From assembly GCF_019175285.1 (NCBI RefSeq), contig NC_056525.1, positions 123,504,437 to 123,568,436 of the forward strand: 64,000 bases of DNA, given 5' to 3'. Below, piece after piece: positions 13,251 to 25,912 of the stretch. The stretch comes from Sceloporus undulatus (Eukaryota > Chordata > Lepidosauria > Squamata > Phrynosomatidae). The first letter of the stretch is position 1, and the number at the start of each line of letters is the position of its first letter. The position numbers were made by a program, and so were the translations under genes. The notes under the pieces are model-generated. The model ran no database searches and was not told where the DNA came from. It saw only the letters and a program-made list of their open reading frames with translations.

Positions 13251-15602
13251 TACTATATTGTGTGTGTGCATGTGCCAAAAATGAGAGGTAGCCCCTTTGC
13301 CTGAAAACATGTACTGGCTGAAGCTACCAGAGAGAACTATCTGAATAAAAGGATTGAGTTACACCCACAAGGCTTTATATCAATACTAATAAAGAGGAGA
13401 GGTTTCAAGTCGTCATTATTCTGTTCTCCTAATGTACTCATTTGTAACACTAATATTTCTTTCCATTAAGATGTTTGAGGTGGCAAACAATAATGAATGA
13501 AAGCAGAGCCAGTGCTAATCCACAATAGTCTCTCTCCAGATGACTGGTGGTACAGTGTCCTTGCTACCAGGAAGAACCACCTGGTTACATTTGAGTTTTT
13601 GTTTTGTCTTTAGGTTTTGTTTTTCTTCACACTCTGGGACAGAAACTCATAGGTGCACAGCTTAGAATTCAGAGAATGTGGATGAAATGATATGACGGAT
13701 GGTCCTGCTGTAATTGGCAATTATTTTCATTTTTATGATTTTGTATTGTTTTTAAAGATGGGTGAGGAAACTTTGTCCTAGCCAAAACTATTTGATTCCC
13801 ATTTGAAAGCTCTAATACCAGTGGCAGAACAGATAGTTCTCAGACTGTTTTACATCATGCTGCCCCATTCAGCCATAGGACTGGGGTTCATGCAAGTCTA
13901 GAGAGGTTTAAGAGCAATGAGTAGAGGCAGTTTTTAAATGTTTTCTAGCTTTCGGTGTAGTTTTCAAGTAAAATGACCTCCAACATTATAATTTGAGTTA
14001 ACTGGGTCTTTGGCGGACTGGCAGTGCAGTGGCTTCAGGGCTGCCAAAATGGGGACCAAGGCATCACACGGGGACCAAGGCCTCATAGACCATACTTTCC
14101 CCATCCCTGACTTAGCAGAGCACAAGAAATGATACAGGTGTATATTCCTCTCCCCAGGCTCTGATGTGGTTTTCATTGCCTATTCCTTTTTATTGCCTAT
14201 CCCTGTAATGCTACTCTAAGGGACAATTGTTTCTAAAAACAAGTAGTTTCCCCTGACATGTACCATTGAAGCTATCAATTACTATGGGTTATGTATAGGA
14301 GGGGCCGACTTATGGGTGCTTTTATAATATGCTTTGTGGAAATCTTACACAGCAAAACATCTGCTTAACGGCCTTCCAAGCTTCTGCTGACACTTGACCA
14401 ACCAGACCAAGACGGCAGGGCCTTAGTCAGGGACTCCCCCGCCAACCAACACATTAAAATTTTACTCCTGTTTTAATTAGAGAAAAGAAGAGGGTCATCC
14501 TCAGGAGACCCCCCTGCTTCCACATCTTCCCCTACTGGCTCTCACTGTATAAGCAGAGGAAAGAGAGAAAAGCAGCAAAATGACCAAGCTGAACAGCCTC
14601 CAGTGCTCAGTTCTCCGAATTTGGCAGCCATGGTAGCAGCACTTTGTTAAAACTGAAATAAGCTGTCATTTCCCAACTTCCTCCTGCCAGTGCCAAATGC
14701 TTTCTGACAGCCCATTTAAAACTCAAAGCACTTCCATTTACAATCTCTGCAATATAACTGCTGACTGCAACAGCAGAGAAAAATACAAAAGTTAGAAGAG
14801 GGGAAATGGACCTCTGCCTCCACCAAGGCTCAGCCGCTCTCCTACGTCTCCACCCCATCGCTCAGCAGTAGCCTGCCAAGCCCTCTTCTGGTCTCCTTGG
14901 GCTGTTACCAAGATGGCCACCTCCAACACTCATGTTCTTCTAACACTGAATGCTCCTGTGTGTGATGTGTTTTAAATAATGCTCCAGATTTTAATTCAGA
15001 GTTTAAAGGAGGTATCCAAGGTGGTGCACTCTGTTCCCAAAATAAATTCCGCACCATGGATAGCTCCTTTCAAATTCAAACTAAAACCCAGAGCAGATTC
15101 ACCACCCAACTGGCATCAGACCTACCATTGCCTTCTGCTTTACAGGTTAGGGAACCTGCAACCCCCTGTATTGCCATAGGCAAGGAGCTTCTTTTCTGTG
15201 ATTCAGAAGCAATACAAAACACCCATTGTGCCTGCAAAAGCCTTACGATTTATTATACATCCAATAAGCTATACAAAGGAGCATGCATAAATCTTACCAA
15301 GCAAACACCTCCATTCAGATGCTAGGAGCCCCAGGGAAATAGCAGCAGAGTGGGCCCTTTCTGTAGCCATCAAGAGGCACAGCACCTCAGGCCTTAAGGT
15401 CTGAGCTGAAGCTCCAATCTTGTGCCAATTTCTTAGGAGTTTTATAGATTTCTCCACAATCATGTCACACCTAGATCATACCCCTCCCAGGCCATCAATC
15501 AAGTGGTTGTTTTCACAGGTGTTAACCATGAACCCAACACCACTGCAAAGTCTGTTAATTTTATTTTCCTTCTTATACTGTTCCAGCTGCTGTTATGTCT
15601 CT
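13251..15602. other. Unclassified intergenic DNA
   Basis: No gene is supported. The stretch at about 14450-14940 is more GC-rich than its flanks and contains an 83-codon frame on the minus strand without recognisable features. Confidence 0.3.
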
Positions 15603-16008
15603 CAGGGGGGTCATTCATACTTATTTTTTGAATGAAGAGATTCACATCTCTGCACCAATTCAGAACTGATTCAGTTCTGTGTTCTCACTATGTTTACCAT
15701 GATCAAATCTCTCTATGCCATTTTAACCCTGTTGCCATTCATATTTGCCACCGTATCAATTTAAAATGGAGGTGCCTTTATTTCCAGGAACAATGCAGTG
15801 CGATCCGAATGGATTTGGTAGCGTGGTCACACTACCGAAGATACAGATCACTGAGGCTCTTTAAAAAAAGAACTGCTAAGGGATCCAGTGCCAAATGCAC
15901 TGGTTTAAGTGGGCATTTTGGTCACTTCTCCCCCCACAAACTGAGTTCAGTCGGAGCAAGTGTGAACTTCACACCAGTTTATTTTCAAAATGTAAATGGG
16001 CCTTAGTT
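15603..16008. mobile_element. TIR element, family 4, about 400 bp
   Basis: The left end GGGGGGTCATTCATACTTATT is matched by an imperfect inverse at the right end (AAATGTAAATGGGCCTTAG). It abuts a second element with similar ends at 16009. No coding capacity is seen. Confidence 0.45.
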
Positions 16009-16290
16009 TAGGGGGCCATTCAGACTACCTTTTACCCTGGATCAGAACCCAGATTAACCACGGGAAGTTCATATTAGACCCGATCCTTTCACAAGTGAAA
16101 ATGTGGCTTTCACACCCATTCAGGGGCAAATGCCCCTTAGCGTGGGTCTTTTGAAAGTGGAGTAAAAGCTGTATCTTTTTTTAAAAAACAGGTTCGGCAA
16201 ATATGAACTTGTCCCGGATCAGTTCAGGGGAGGAATTTAGGTCAGAGGGAGGGCAGGGGGCCAAATATTCCTCCCCTTCATCATCAGAGG

Positions 16291-16500
16291 AGGAGGAGGA
16301 GGAGGAAGGAGCCGGAGGAAGGATGCCAAGGGCAGTCAGGGGTAACGGAGCAGGAGGAGGAGGAGGAAGAAGAAGCCAGAGGAAGGATGCCAAGGGCGAT
16401 CAAGGGTAATGGAATAGGAGGAGGAGAAAGAAGGAGCCGGAGGAAGGATGCAAAGGGCGATCGGGGTGACGGAGCAAGAGGATGGAGTCAGAGGAATGGT
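16291..16500 (+). repeat. GGA-rich minisatellite, about 3 units of 60-66 bp
   Basis: Units share GGAGGAAGGATGCCAAGGGC followed by GATCAGGGGTAACGGA-type sequence and a variable (GGA)n block. Starts are near 16314, 16378 and 16438. Confidence 0.8.
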
Positions 16501-16624
16501 CAAGTTCAGGGTAGGTCAGAGGGAGAGCACAGAACGGAACAAGCCTCCCTCTCACATCAGGCAGTTTTCTCTCTCTCTTTTTATTTTTTATTTTTGACAG
16601 AATATGCGAGTGATTTTTGGGTGA

Positions 16625-16759
16625 TACATATCGATAGAATGTGTGTCTGCTTGTGCTACTTTCCCTTTCATTTGCTTGCTTCCGGAACGGCAGCCTCACT
16701 TTTGCTTTTAATATTTGAATGCTGCAATGCGAATGTTACAAATGTTTACTCTGCAAGAG

Positions 16760-16807
<48 letters not shown>

Positions 16808-16895
16808 TAATATTTGAATGCTACAATATAGATGGAATGTGTGTCTGCTTGTGCTACTTTCATTTGCTTGCTCCCGAAATGGCAGCCTCAAGAGG

Positions 16896-16929
<34 letters not shown>

Positions 16930-16950
16930 TTAAAATGTGAATGCTACAAT
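16625..16950 (+). repeat. Tandem duplication with two (ATT)n arrays
   Basis: ATGTGTGTCTGCTTGTGCTAC, CATTTGCTTGCT and GGCAGCCTCA occur in both blocks, each followed by (ATT)n (about 16760-16805 and 16897-16930). The string GAATGTTACAAATGT also recurs. Confidence 0.8.
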
Positions 16951-17420
16951 GCGAATGTTACAAATGTCTCCCTTTCAATTTGGCAAATTGATACAAGAGT
17001 GAATGCTTTTGCTACACACAACAAACACACACATACACCTGAAGGTTTTAAATTTGACAGCATATGCGCATTCTGCCGCCAGTTTTTTTTAAAAAAGGGA
17101 GCGGGGAAGCACCCATCCGCTTGGCCAATTTCGTCACAGCGACGAAAGCGGGACTGAATTTGATTGACAGCAGAGGAGCCTTCATTTTAAACTGGTTCCG
17201 CAAATGTGAACTCTCCCCGAAAGAGCTGCAATGGCATTCAGGGGTAAATTACCCCAAATAAGGTAAATTAGTGGGCACTTGCTTCCGGAGGGATTCAGGA
17301 GGGGGAGACCCAAATCTGCCCAGTTCCATCCAGCGCAAATAGCTCAGTGGGAATGAGGCCTTGGTCAGCTGCTTTCTCTTTTCTCCCTATGCTTTCCCAG
17401 CCACATATTATGTCTCTTAG

Positions 17421-17540
17421 GTCCAAAACACACTGCAGAAATAATCCAGTTTGAGACTACTTTAACTACCCTGACTCTACCATGCTAGGGCATCCTGGGA
17501 ACTATAGTTTGTCAAACTTTATGAAGGAGCTTCTAGCCCA
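17421..17540. mobile_element. hAT-like MITE, family 5, copy
   Basis: The segment has CTGCAGAAATAATCCAGTTTG, CTTTAACTACCCTGACTC and CCTGGGAACTATAGTTTG, a common squamate MITE. Another copy is at 32506-32655. Confidence 0.5.
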
Positions 17541-17825
17541 GTAGTTCCAAGAAGTCTTACTGGACCGAGGGTCTCCCAGTCTGGCCGGTTTACTTGCAAA
17601 GCCAGCCTGACTCCTTCTCTTCCCTCTGCTTGTTTCTCCCTCCCTTTTTACATATCCTCCCAGCTAGCTATTTCCCTGCTGAAGCCAACAAGTAGATGAG
17701 CTGCGTTCTTTCTTCTTTGGCATTGCCTGCTCTTCTGGTCCCTCCTTATTGTCATAGATAGTGTTCTTATCTCCACAGTTTCCCTTGGGTGCCTGACCAA
17801 GTTCTACCCTGGTGAGTCCTTCCTC

Positions 17826-18060
17826 TTGTTACTGTTATGTGTCTTCAAGTTGTTTCTGACTTACAGGGCCCCTAAAGAGAATCTATAACTGGTTTCTTGA
17901 CAAGATTTGTTCAGATTGGGTTTGCCTTTGTCTTCCTCTGGGGTTGAGTGAATGTGATTTGTCCAAGGTCACTCTGAGTTTCCATGGCCAAGCAGGGATT
18001 CCATACTGGTCTCCAAGAATAGTAGTTCAATGCTCAAACCACTACCCCATGCTGGCTCTC
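17826..18060 (-). mobile_element. tRNA-derived SINE (SINE2, MIR-like)
   Basis: The reverse orientation shows the tail (TTCAAGTTGTTTCTGACTTA), GACAAGATTTGTTCAGA and CCAAGGTCACTCTGAGTTTCC of the same family as 885-1118. Confidence 0.65.
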
Positions 18061-18105
18061 CTCCAGCTTCTTTCAGAAGGGTAATCAAGCAGAGGCCAGA
18101 TTTTA

Positions 18106-18235
18106 CAGTAGGGGTTGGGGAGCCTATGATTCTCCTGGACTGCAACTCCCACCATCCTTGACCATTGGCCATTCCAGTTGGGACTGTTGAGATTTGGAAT
18201 CCAACAAGAGTGGGAGGCCTGTGAGTTCCCCATCC
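18106..18235. mobile_element. hAT-like MITE, family 3, copy
   Basis: CAGTAGGGGTTGGGGAGCC, GACTGCAACTCCCACCATCC and a right part with TTTGGAATCCAACAAG and GAGTTCCCCATCC form the family 3 layout. Confidence 0.5.
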
Positions 18236-19487
18236 AAGTTTTACTGCAGATGCCAGAAGTATTCAGGCCTTTCTGTTCCTTTCTAGGAAATTCACAAAAA
18301 TCTACTACCTCTTGCAATTTGTGGTGCTTTTGGACCTCCTGGATCCTGCTATTATTTCACAGAATCAAGAGTATATCCTTGAAAATACCTGCCATGGCCA
18401 TACTTGCAGTGGTCCAATGTAGACTGAGATCAGAAGTCCTGGACAGCCTAGCTTTTAGGAAAGCTTGCCCATTAAAACCTATTTTTCCTTTGACATCCCT
18501 CTGATATATGTCAAAGAGACCCCTGGATCTCTACGACTTCATCTGAGTTAAAAAAAACCTACTGAAACAAAAGGGATGGCAGGCTTCTTTCACTCCCTCC
18601 ATCTCTTCTCCCAATACTTGCTGAAAAAGAAGGTTTGGGGTGGGGTTGGGTTTTGATGTTTTTTTTAAAGCATCTCCATTTTAAGGCTACATCAATATAA
18701 ATGTAGTGAACTGTGACCTCACATCACTGGATTCCATTAGAAGCTGTCCTGGAATATACACCTCGCTTGAGTTTACCAAGCCCTGGCTTTCAGGAACAGC
18801 TGGAGTGAGAGGGAACACTCTATTGAAGTTCAATTTTTAATTCACTTTAAACATTTTTGTTTCCTCCCCTAGGGAATTCCTGTGCAATAATCCTGCTTGC
18901 TAAAGTAACACCTGTTACCAACCATGGCACTAACGTGCTGCAAGTTTCACTGCTGCCAATGGTTCTCATGCTAATGCACCACTGTGAGTTCTAAGTGCTC
19001 TTGCTGATGGAGCAAGCTAACACAGAAATGCCTGTTCTTTCAGCATTCAAACAGAGATGGTTGGTGGATTCCACAATCACTGAGTAGCAACTTGTAATCA
19101 GCCCCCTAAACCACCAGCTGCCTATCATGTCTGAAATGGTTTTGCATTGATGTCTTCCATACCTGCCTCTGCCATGCAAGTTTAGGGAATTATGTGGGCA
19201 CGGTGCATCTTCTTTGGTTCCTCTGCTGGAACTCAGACTCTTGCTCCACTGCAGCCTTCCCTTGTTAAACCTAAGTTTGTTCTTCTCTACCCAGAACCCT
19301 GTAATCACAATCACTCCCCACGTTCATCATTCAGATCATTTGACAGCTCCTTCAACCATGAGGATGCATAGAGGTAGCAAGTGTAGGGGCCATGGAGTGG
19401 TAGATGTGGGAAGACAAGGCCACTTCTTCCTAAGTTAGTCTGCTGCCCTCAAACATGTCAGAGAGAGCCAGAAATACTTCAAGTTTC
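18236..19487. other. Unclassified intergenic DNA
   Basis: No gene and no recognised repeat. Confidence 0.3.
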
Positions 19488-19935
19488 ATAAATAATAATA
19501 AAAATAAAAATTTTATTTATATGCCGCCCTTCCTCCGATCAGGGCGGCTTACAACATATTAAAATACACACTGTTTACAATAAAAACACATTAAAAACAA
19601 ACCAACAGTAAAAGCCCCAAAGCCCAACCTCTTCGCCACGAAAGAGGAGGGAGGCCCACAGGATATTTACTCGGGGAATGCCTGTTGTAATAGGAAGGTT
19701 TTAAGGTCCTTCCTAAATTGGGCCAGGGTAGTGGACGAGCGGAGCTCTGTGGGCAGCGCATTCCAAAGGGCTGGGGCAGCTATGGAGAACGACCTCCGAG
19801 TGGTGGAGGCCAACCTAGCCCCAGGCACCTTCAGTAGCTGCTGCCCAGATGTTCTGAGAGTGCGAGGCGGAATGTACGGGGAGAGGCGGTCCTTCAGGTA
19901 TCCTGGGCCCAAGCCATTTAGGGTCTCCCTGCTGT
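19488..19935 (-). mobile_element. L2 LINE, 3' fragment
   Basis: On the minus strand a frame from 19912 to the stop at 19667 gives the L2 C terminus: LRTSGQQLLKVPGARL, FSIAAPALWNALPTELRSS and FLLQQAFPE. The 3' UTR has GCCGCCCTGATCGGAGGAAGG and ends in an A/T-rich tail at about 19490. It is less damaged than the L2 at 6455. Confidence 0.85.
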
Positions 19936-20169
19936 CATCTGCTGGACTAGCCAGTATCCAGGGACTGAACCAGAGAGATGGCTTTTTGGATCAGGTAACA
20001 AAATGCCTTGAGATGACCCTGGCCCCTTCTCAACTCCCTACCACGATCTTCTTGTCCCCTTTAAAGCTCCGCACGATCTTTTCATCTCACCCATTCTTTC
20101 TTTTACCATTATCTCTTCCTAAAACTATCCCTCCAGCTCTTTGAGCCAAGGCCTCCACAAGAACACATT

Positions 20170-20542
20170 GGAGTTTATCACCCGGAAAGAATCCCATGCA
20201 GAAACTAAAGTTAAACTGAAAACAACCCACAGTTGCGGGTTGTTTTTCAGATGTTGTTTGGGGTTAACTCAAAGTGAAAGTGGGGAAAAGACGCATTTGC
20301 AGGATGTTTATCAGATGATGTTTCCGTGAAAGAGAAATAACGGGAAAATAACCCGAATGCAAAGTTGTCAAAACCAGCACCTTTTACTGTCACTAAATTC
20401 GGAAAGTACAAAGGAGCTTTTCATTCGGATTATTTTTACGTTCTTTCTCTTTCACGCCAGCACATCTGACAAGCAACACCTGGATTTTAAAACCCTGTTT
20501 CTGCATGGGATTTCACCAGTTCGCCCTCTGTGTGATAAACTC
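20170..20542. mobile_element. Non-autonomous DNA transposon with long TIRs, 373 bp
   Basis: The left end GGAGTTTATCACCCGGAAAG runs on to CCCATGCAGAAAC, and the right end has GTTTCTGCATGGG and GTGATAAACTCC, so the outer 35-50 bp are inverted repeats. Inside are GTTGCGGGTTGTTTTTCAG and repeated GATGATGTTT-type phrases. No open frame is present. I do not recognise the superfamily. Confidence 0.6.
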
Positions 20543-21329
20543 CCTTGAAAGAAAGAGCTTTTCTTTCACATGTTTTCTCAGAAACCTTTGTCTCAACCCC
20601 TTAGCCAATTAAATTAAGTCTAATCTAACAACATTTGCTTGTGCTCTTCCTTCTCTCTCTCTCTCTCCACTCTCTGTTGTCTCCCTGCTGTCATACTTCA
20701 GAGAGATAGTTCCCTGGGACGGGGGCCATCTGTGCGCATGTGTGCGTGCGTACACTTATGAACTCAGTTGTGCACACCCCAGGGAAAGAGCCTATAGCAC
20801 AATCACTGGCTGATAGCTCTATGTCACACCAGGTAGAGAGAGGTCAGGAAAATGTCAAGCACGGTCAGGACCTTGGACAGAGTACTGCAAGTACTAGCTG
20901 GCTGGAGAGTTCCCTAAAAGGACTGCAGGCAACTGAAGCTTTAAGGAATCAGGCAAGACCAGGAGTTTCCACACAAAAAAAGATCCAGTGCTGACTGCAA
21001 TTTTTAAAGGGACAATATGCATTTCTGTAGCTTCATGATCTTGTATGAATAAGAATTAAAGGTGGGAACCATGTAGCGCTTGGGCTATTATAACTGGACT
21101 TCAAATTCCAGCAGCCCTAGACAGCCTAGACAATGGTGAAGAACACTAGGAATTATAAGATATGTCCATGTTAGAATCAGTATTAATGTGATCTTGTAGC
21201 ACCTTTGAAACTGCCGTAAGTCCAGATCAAAGGGAAAACCTCAGAGAAGCTGGACTCAGAATGCTAGCAATTCTGAGGAGTTTAGGCAAAATCATGGCTT
21301 CTGACTTCACCCAAGATTGAGTAGTCTAA
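20543..21329. other. Unclassified intergenic DNA
   Basis: A (CT)n tract lies at about 20652-20670. A scrap of family 6 MITE (GATCTTGTAGCACCTTTGAAAC) is at 21191. Nothing else is recognised. Confidence 0.3.
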
Positions 21330-21467
21330 GCCATGATTTCACCTAGACATTCTCTCAGCCTCAGGGGAAGGCAATAGTAACCCCCTCTAAACAAATCTTG
21401 TTTAGGTTCACCTTAGCATCACCGTAGGTTGGAAAATGACTTAAAGGCACACAACAGCAACAACAAA
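21330..21467 (+). mobile_element. SINE2 3' fragment
   Basis: CTCAGCCTCAGGGGAAGGCA, CTCTAAACAAATCTTG and TGACTTAAAGGCACACAACA match the body and tail of the tRNA-derived SINE. Confidence 0.6.
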
Positions 21468-23737
21468 AAGTGATCATCCCGTCAACGTCTTGATTTAATT
21501 TTATGGATAATGTCAGTTGTCTTTGTAGGTCCCACTTAATAATGTAAGTGGGGGTGAGTCATGATCTTTTCCAAAAACAGATTTTCAGGTGTTTATTCCC
21601 CCCCCCCCCCCGATGCAACATTTCACAAGGAAAATTCTCAGAGAGATCTGGGAGATGTTTGTGAAGCAAAAACCCAGACGATTCTTCCATTTCCTCATAT
21701 ATTTTAGGACTGCTATTGGCTGCTTTGAACCTGTACTTCAATGCACAAAAAGATTGTCTGGAGTTGCATCAGAACTACAGCAGTAATTTAGTGCCTTGCA
21801 AATCCTATCAGAAGCAGCACTTGTTGCTACTAGTTTGTGGTGCTTTGCTTTACTCTTTCCACCAGGTATCCCTCCCTGAGCTCCCTCTGCTTAGGCATAA
21901 GAAAGTTTGGAAATTTAGTATGATAGACCTTGTCAGTTAATGTAGAGCTAATCTCTTTGTCTTTCCGTCTGACATAGCCCTAGTTCAACTATAACACAAG
22001 CACACCCTCTAAATTCTAGAAAATACAGGTCAGGAGGCCCATATCAGTTGAGAATGTTGCTTGAGATTATACTAACACTGCTTCCGATTGGCTCCACCAA
22101 CCCTCGCATGATCTGATAGTAGCTACACAAGCACAAAGAAACAGATTTCTATAAATATTAATCTTCTCCATCATGGCCAATAGTTTATCCTTAGTGTTTT
22201 GCTCCTAATAGTAAAATTGCAGCTTGGCCTGGGTGGCCTCACTCAACTTCTGTTCAGCTCTTAAACCCACTTTATAAAGTATCCCCTTTTCCACATGTAG
22301 GGTCCAGCATGGCTGACAGTGGCATTCTGTGTCTAGTGGCTTTGGACACAACAATTTGATTACTTTCTTGGTTTTACTTTTACAAAAGGCTTGCTTTGCT
22401 TCAAGTGGACCTACACAGCTCACAGTCAATGCTGGGCTGGGAGCCCTAGCTCCAATTTCACTAATGCAAACCTTTGTGTGGATTATGTGTGCTCTTACAA
22501 TTAGCAGAGGAGAAACAGCAGTCGGAGCGAAATGGTTAAAACACAGCCCATCAACTTTCTCACCTGTCGAATCTGCCAAATGTGTGTACTTGATCAGTTA
22601 AGGAGAAGGGCCTTGGGAAGGTTGTACAGAATGCACAAAGAGTGGAGGAAAGGACAGAAAGCTGGAATGGACAGACCTGTTATCTAATCCTTCTTTGGCA
22701 CACTTATCTTCTGCAATACCTAGAGAATCCTTATCAGGGGCCACATTCCCATGCATATTAGTATTCCTTTCTAGCCCCTCTGACAAGGTGTGCAAGAACA
22801 CTATAAAGTGAAAGATGAATCTCTATCAGATGTTCACAGAGAAGCCTTCTTTTTCTCCAAGATGATATTTTCTGCTGCATCGTGAAGCTTGCCTCTAAAT
22901 GGCTTATGCACACTACTACTTCTTACTCCCAAGCAGCATCAAGCACACAGACTAACAGTCAGCAAACCAAGAATTTAACACAGTTTTTCAAATGAATTCT
23001 TAGGGAAACTTACAACAATAACGAAAATGCAACAAACCAGTCTTTATGATGGAGATTTGGACTGTAGATTTCATCACTGAGTTGCACATTGATGTGGAAT
23101 GAAGAGAAAATGAATTTGCAGTTTACCCATTTTACAGATAAACCTGCAATCCAAGCATGCAGATATAAGTAAATGCAAAGCATGCATAAGATCAAAAGGT
23201 TCAGGTAAATGCTCATGCTGAGACATATTACCCAGTATTTTTTAAAAAATGAAGATTAACTTCACTCAGTAAAGTTTGACATCAGCCACCACTCAGAGAT
23301 GGTTGGATGGATAAAGAGAATCTGTTTGTGCTTCCCTTGAAGATACGCTCCTTGCTGCTTCTGAAAGCTTTAGGACTTTTTCTTCATTCAGCGTTAATTA
23401 AATTCCATTCACCATTACCAATAGCACAAGTTATCTCACATCTGTCATTAAGTTGCTGATAACCTTTGGAAAGAGAGACGGGTAACTGGAATAAAATGTG
23501 AATGCTGCCTGTTTGAAATACAGCATGGGACCTTGTTAGAAAGGCTGTGAGGCAATTTGGGAAGGTAGTGCCAAAGGAGACATTACAGTACATTGCAGAT
23601 TTCTTCCTACATCAGAAGAGCAAATGAATGTATAACTACACTTCAGGAATGCATCTTGCAAGAATTAAATCTTCCAGTCAAATCTGCTTCTGTACCTATG
23701 AAAGTGACACAGCCAAGTGCATTAGACCCTAGTTTTG
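21468..23737. other. Unclassified intergenic DNA
   Basis: A C-run lies at 21599-21611. No gene is supported; the 124-codon minus frame at 22205-22579 has no family features. Confidence 0.3.
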
Positions 23738-23875
23738 TTGTTAACCAACCTCAAGTCAATCTTGACCCATGGCGACCCTATGCATCCTTTAGCTAGACCC
23801 TATAATAGTCCACAAATAGTTTTGATTGAGTCATGCTTGACCTTCTGGCTGGTCTAACAGCCTCCAACACACATT
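23738..23875 (-). mobile_element. Bov-B 3' tail fragment
   Basis: CCTCAAGTCAATCTTGACCC and CATGGCGACCCTATGCATCC are the inverse of the Bov-B 3' end also seen at 30447. Confidence 0.55.
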
Positions 23876-23953
23876 CATCTTATAAGAAAAAAGAACCAAT
23901 ATGGTCTGGTGTTGTTTTTTAAAGCCATAGGACTGCTTTCATGGATTACTGTA

Positions 23954-24091
23954 GCAGTGATTCCCCAACTTTGGTCCTCCAAGTATTTTGGACTTCAGCT
24001 CCCAGACTTCCTGACTGTTGGCCAAGATGGCTGAGGCCTCTGGAAGTTGAAATTCAAAACACTTGGAGAATCAAAGTTTGGGAATCACTGC
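23954..24091. mobile_element. hAT-like MITE, family 3, copy with clear TIRs
   Basis: GCAGTGATTCCCCAACTTTGG and its inverse at the right end (CAAAGTTTGGGAATCACTGC) flank a palindromic core of GACTTCAGCTCCCAGACTTCC type. The element is 138 bp. Confidence 0.65.
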
Positions 24092-25688
24092 ATAGCATGT
24101 ACTACAGGTATATATTCTGCCAAGACCAATGATGGACCTTCTCATTTTCCAGGTGCATTGCCTCCCCTTTTTTCTGTCTATATCTTATTAATGTATACTA
24201 TGTTTATATTATACACAAGTGCCACACTGGCCATAGGCTTAATTATGAGTTGTTTTACAAGAATTAGCATGTGACTCTGTCTTTAAGATTGACTGATCTA
24301 TTTTACAATAAACATTCCTTGTGTGTGCAGAATAAACATACACAAAACAAAATTACCTTATGTGCAGAAGCAGGTTAGGGGTACTATGCTATTTCATCCA
24401 AAAGCAAATATAAAAGCAAAACTATGATACAGACTGGCACCAGCTCAACTGCAACCCATGAATGGAGTGGAGCCCATGAGTGGAGGTTTAACACATTCTC
24501 TCTCTTGTAAACCCTTTGAACGGGAAGTTTTTTCAAGTAAAGAAAAAAATCCTCTTAATATCAGCCATATCTTGGTGAATCCAGACACCCTGCAAAGAAG
24601 AGAATGATCTAGTCTACTTGTGGGGATCATGATGAAATAAATTACTAAGCAAACTGTAAATCATTGGTACAATCTGCATCTGTACATGAATAGATGGTTT
24701 ATTTCAGAATGAGTTTTCATAAAATCATCACCAACTAAATGTGAAAAACTGTCCTCGCCTGAAACAAAAAATCTGCAGGGATCTGCTGCACTTGGATTAG
24801 CAATGATAAGGCTCCCTTTCACAACCAGAAATATAAAGGGTCCACACTTTCCACAAAATAGCCAGATCTTTACCTTATAACTTCACCTAAGTGCTCCTCA
24901 GGCTTTTTGTTCACATTCAGTTAGGTGTGGATGTCACATCTTCAATCAGAACAGAGGTTCTCCAATGCAATTGATGCAAATCCTTGTAGGTTAAAACTTT
25001 TAGAATTTTGATTGTGCCGCGGAAAATGTTGTGGATAGCAAAAAAGTCTCCTTCTTGTGTTCCTTAGATTGTATGGATTTTTATGGATTGCCATGCATGA
25101 TGGCATTGCAGCCTGCTTTGGCTGTAGTTCGTCTCATCCTGACCTGACCTATTTCTAAGGGTTGTAAAGAAACATTATGAAGAGGATAGCCATGATGAGT
25201 TAAATCGGGGAAAGGATGCATAAACTGAAGAAATGGGCCATGGGAAATGTGGTCTGTATATGGTCTTTGGGGGTGGGATTGAGAAGGAGGGCAAAATAGA
25301 GGGTGTGAAGGAGCTGCTGGGCAGACTTGGCTTAAGGCAGATAAACACAGTTTAGGGAGGCTGTGAAGGGTTGTGTAGCTGAACAGAACATAGCAAAAGC
25401 TTGACTCACAAAGAACCAGATAAGGTTTGGTTTTGAGTGAGATGACGTGTGAATTCTGAAAGAGAGAAGGGTCAGATTTGACAGCGACAGAGTTTGGATT
25501 GAAGAGAGACAGGCCAACCAGTCAGAAGAGAGAACTGATTTCAATTTGTGAGGAGCATAGTACAATGGAATATCCAAAGATTCATGTATTGCCCTACTGA
25601 GCTTCAATACATGTTGCTTTTATAACTGTATCTAGTTATCTCTATCAGCCTGATAAGGAGTCAAGCCATGCGTACAAACAAACAAAAC
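24092..25688. other. Unclassified intergenic DNA
   Basis: No gene is supported. The string ATCCAAAAGCAAAT at 24397 recurs at 26167, possibly an unnamed repeat. Confidence 0.3.
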
Positions 25689-25912
25689 AGTTTCATTTAT
25701 ATACCCCTTCATACCAAATTAGCAGTGTCCAAGCAGTTTACAACTGTAAGCTAATTGCCCCCAACAAGCTGCGTACTCATTTTAGCAATCTCCTCGGAAG
25801 GATGCAAGCCTGAGTCGAGCTTGAGCCCTTTTGCTGGTATTGAACTCGCAACCTTATGGTTTTGAGTGAGTGGCTGCAGTACAGCCACACAGGCACAGGT
25901 CCACTGTTAAGA
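25689..25912 (-). mobile_element. Sauria SINE
   Basis: In reverse orientation the copy has the tRNA-like head (GTGGCTGTACTGCAGCCAC and GGTTGCGAGTTCAATACCAGC, a box B), then AAAAGGGCTCAAGCTCGAC, and a tail region of Bov-B type. It is close to the copy at 51256-51497. Confidence 0.85.

Larger units (their letters stand above)
16009..17365. mobile_element. TIR element, family 4, about 1.36 kb, with minisatellites
   Basis: The left end GGGGGCCATTCAGACTACC and right end TCAGTGGGAATGAGGCC are imperfect inverses. The inside is non-coding: a purine-rich minisatellite (16291-16500), then two tandem blocks each ending in (ATT)n (16625-16940). A third end of this type is at 54398. Confidence 0.45.

Noticed and set aside
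14607-14858. 83-codon minus frame in a GC-richer stretch
   Set aside because: No splice signals, signal peptide or family similarity are convincing, and the length is expected by chance.
16387-17157. 256-codon open frame on the plus strand
   Set aside because: It runs through a minisatellite and two (ATT)n arrays that give poly-Ile; it is an artefact of simple repeats.
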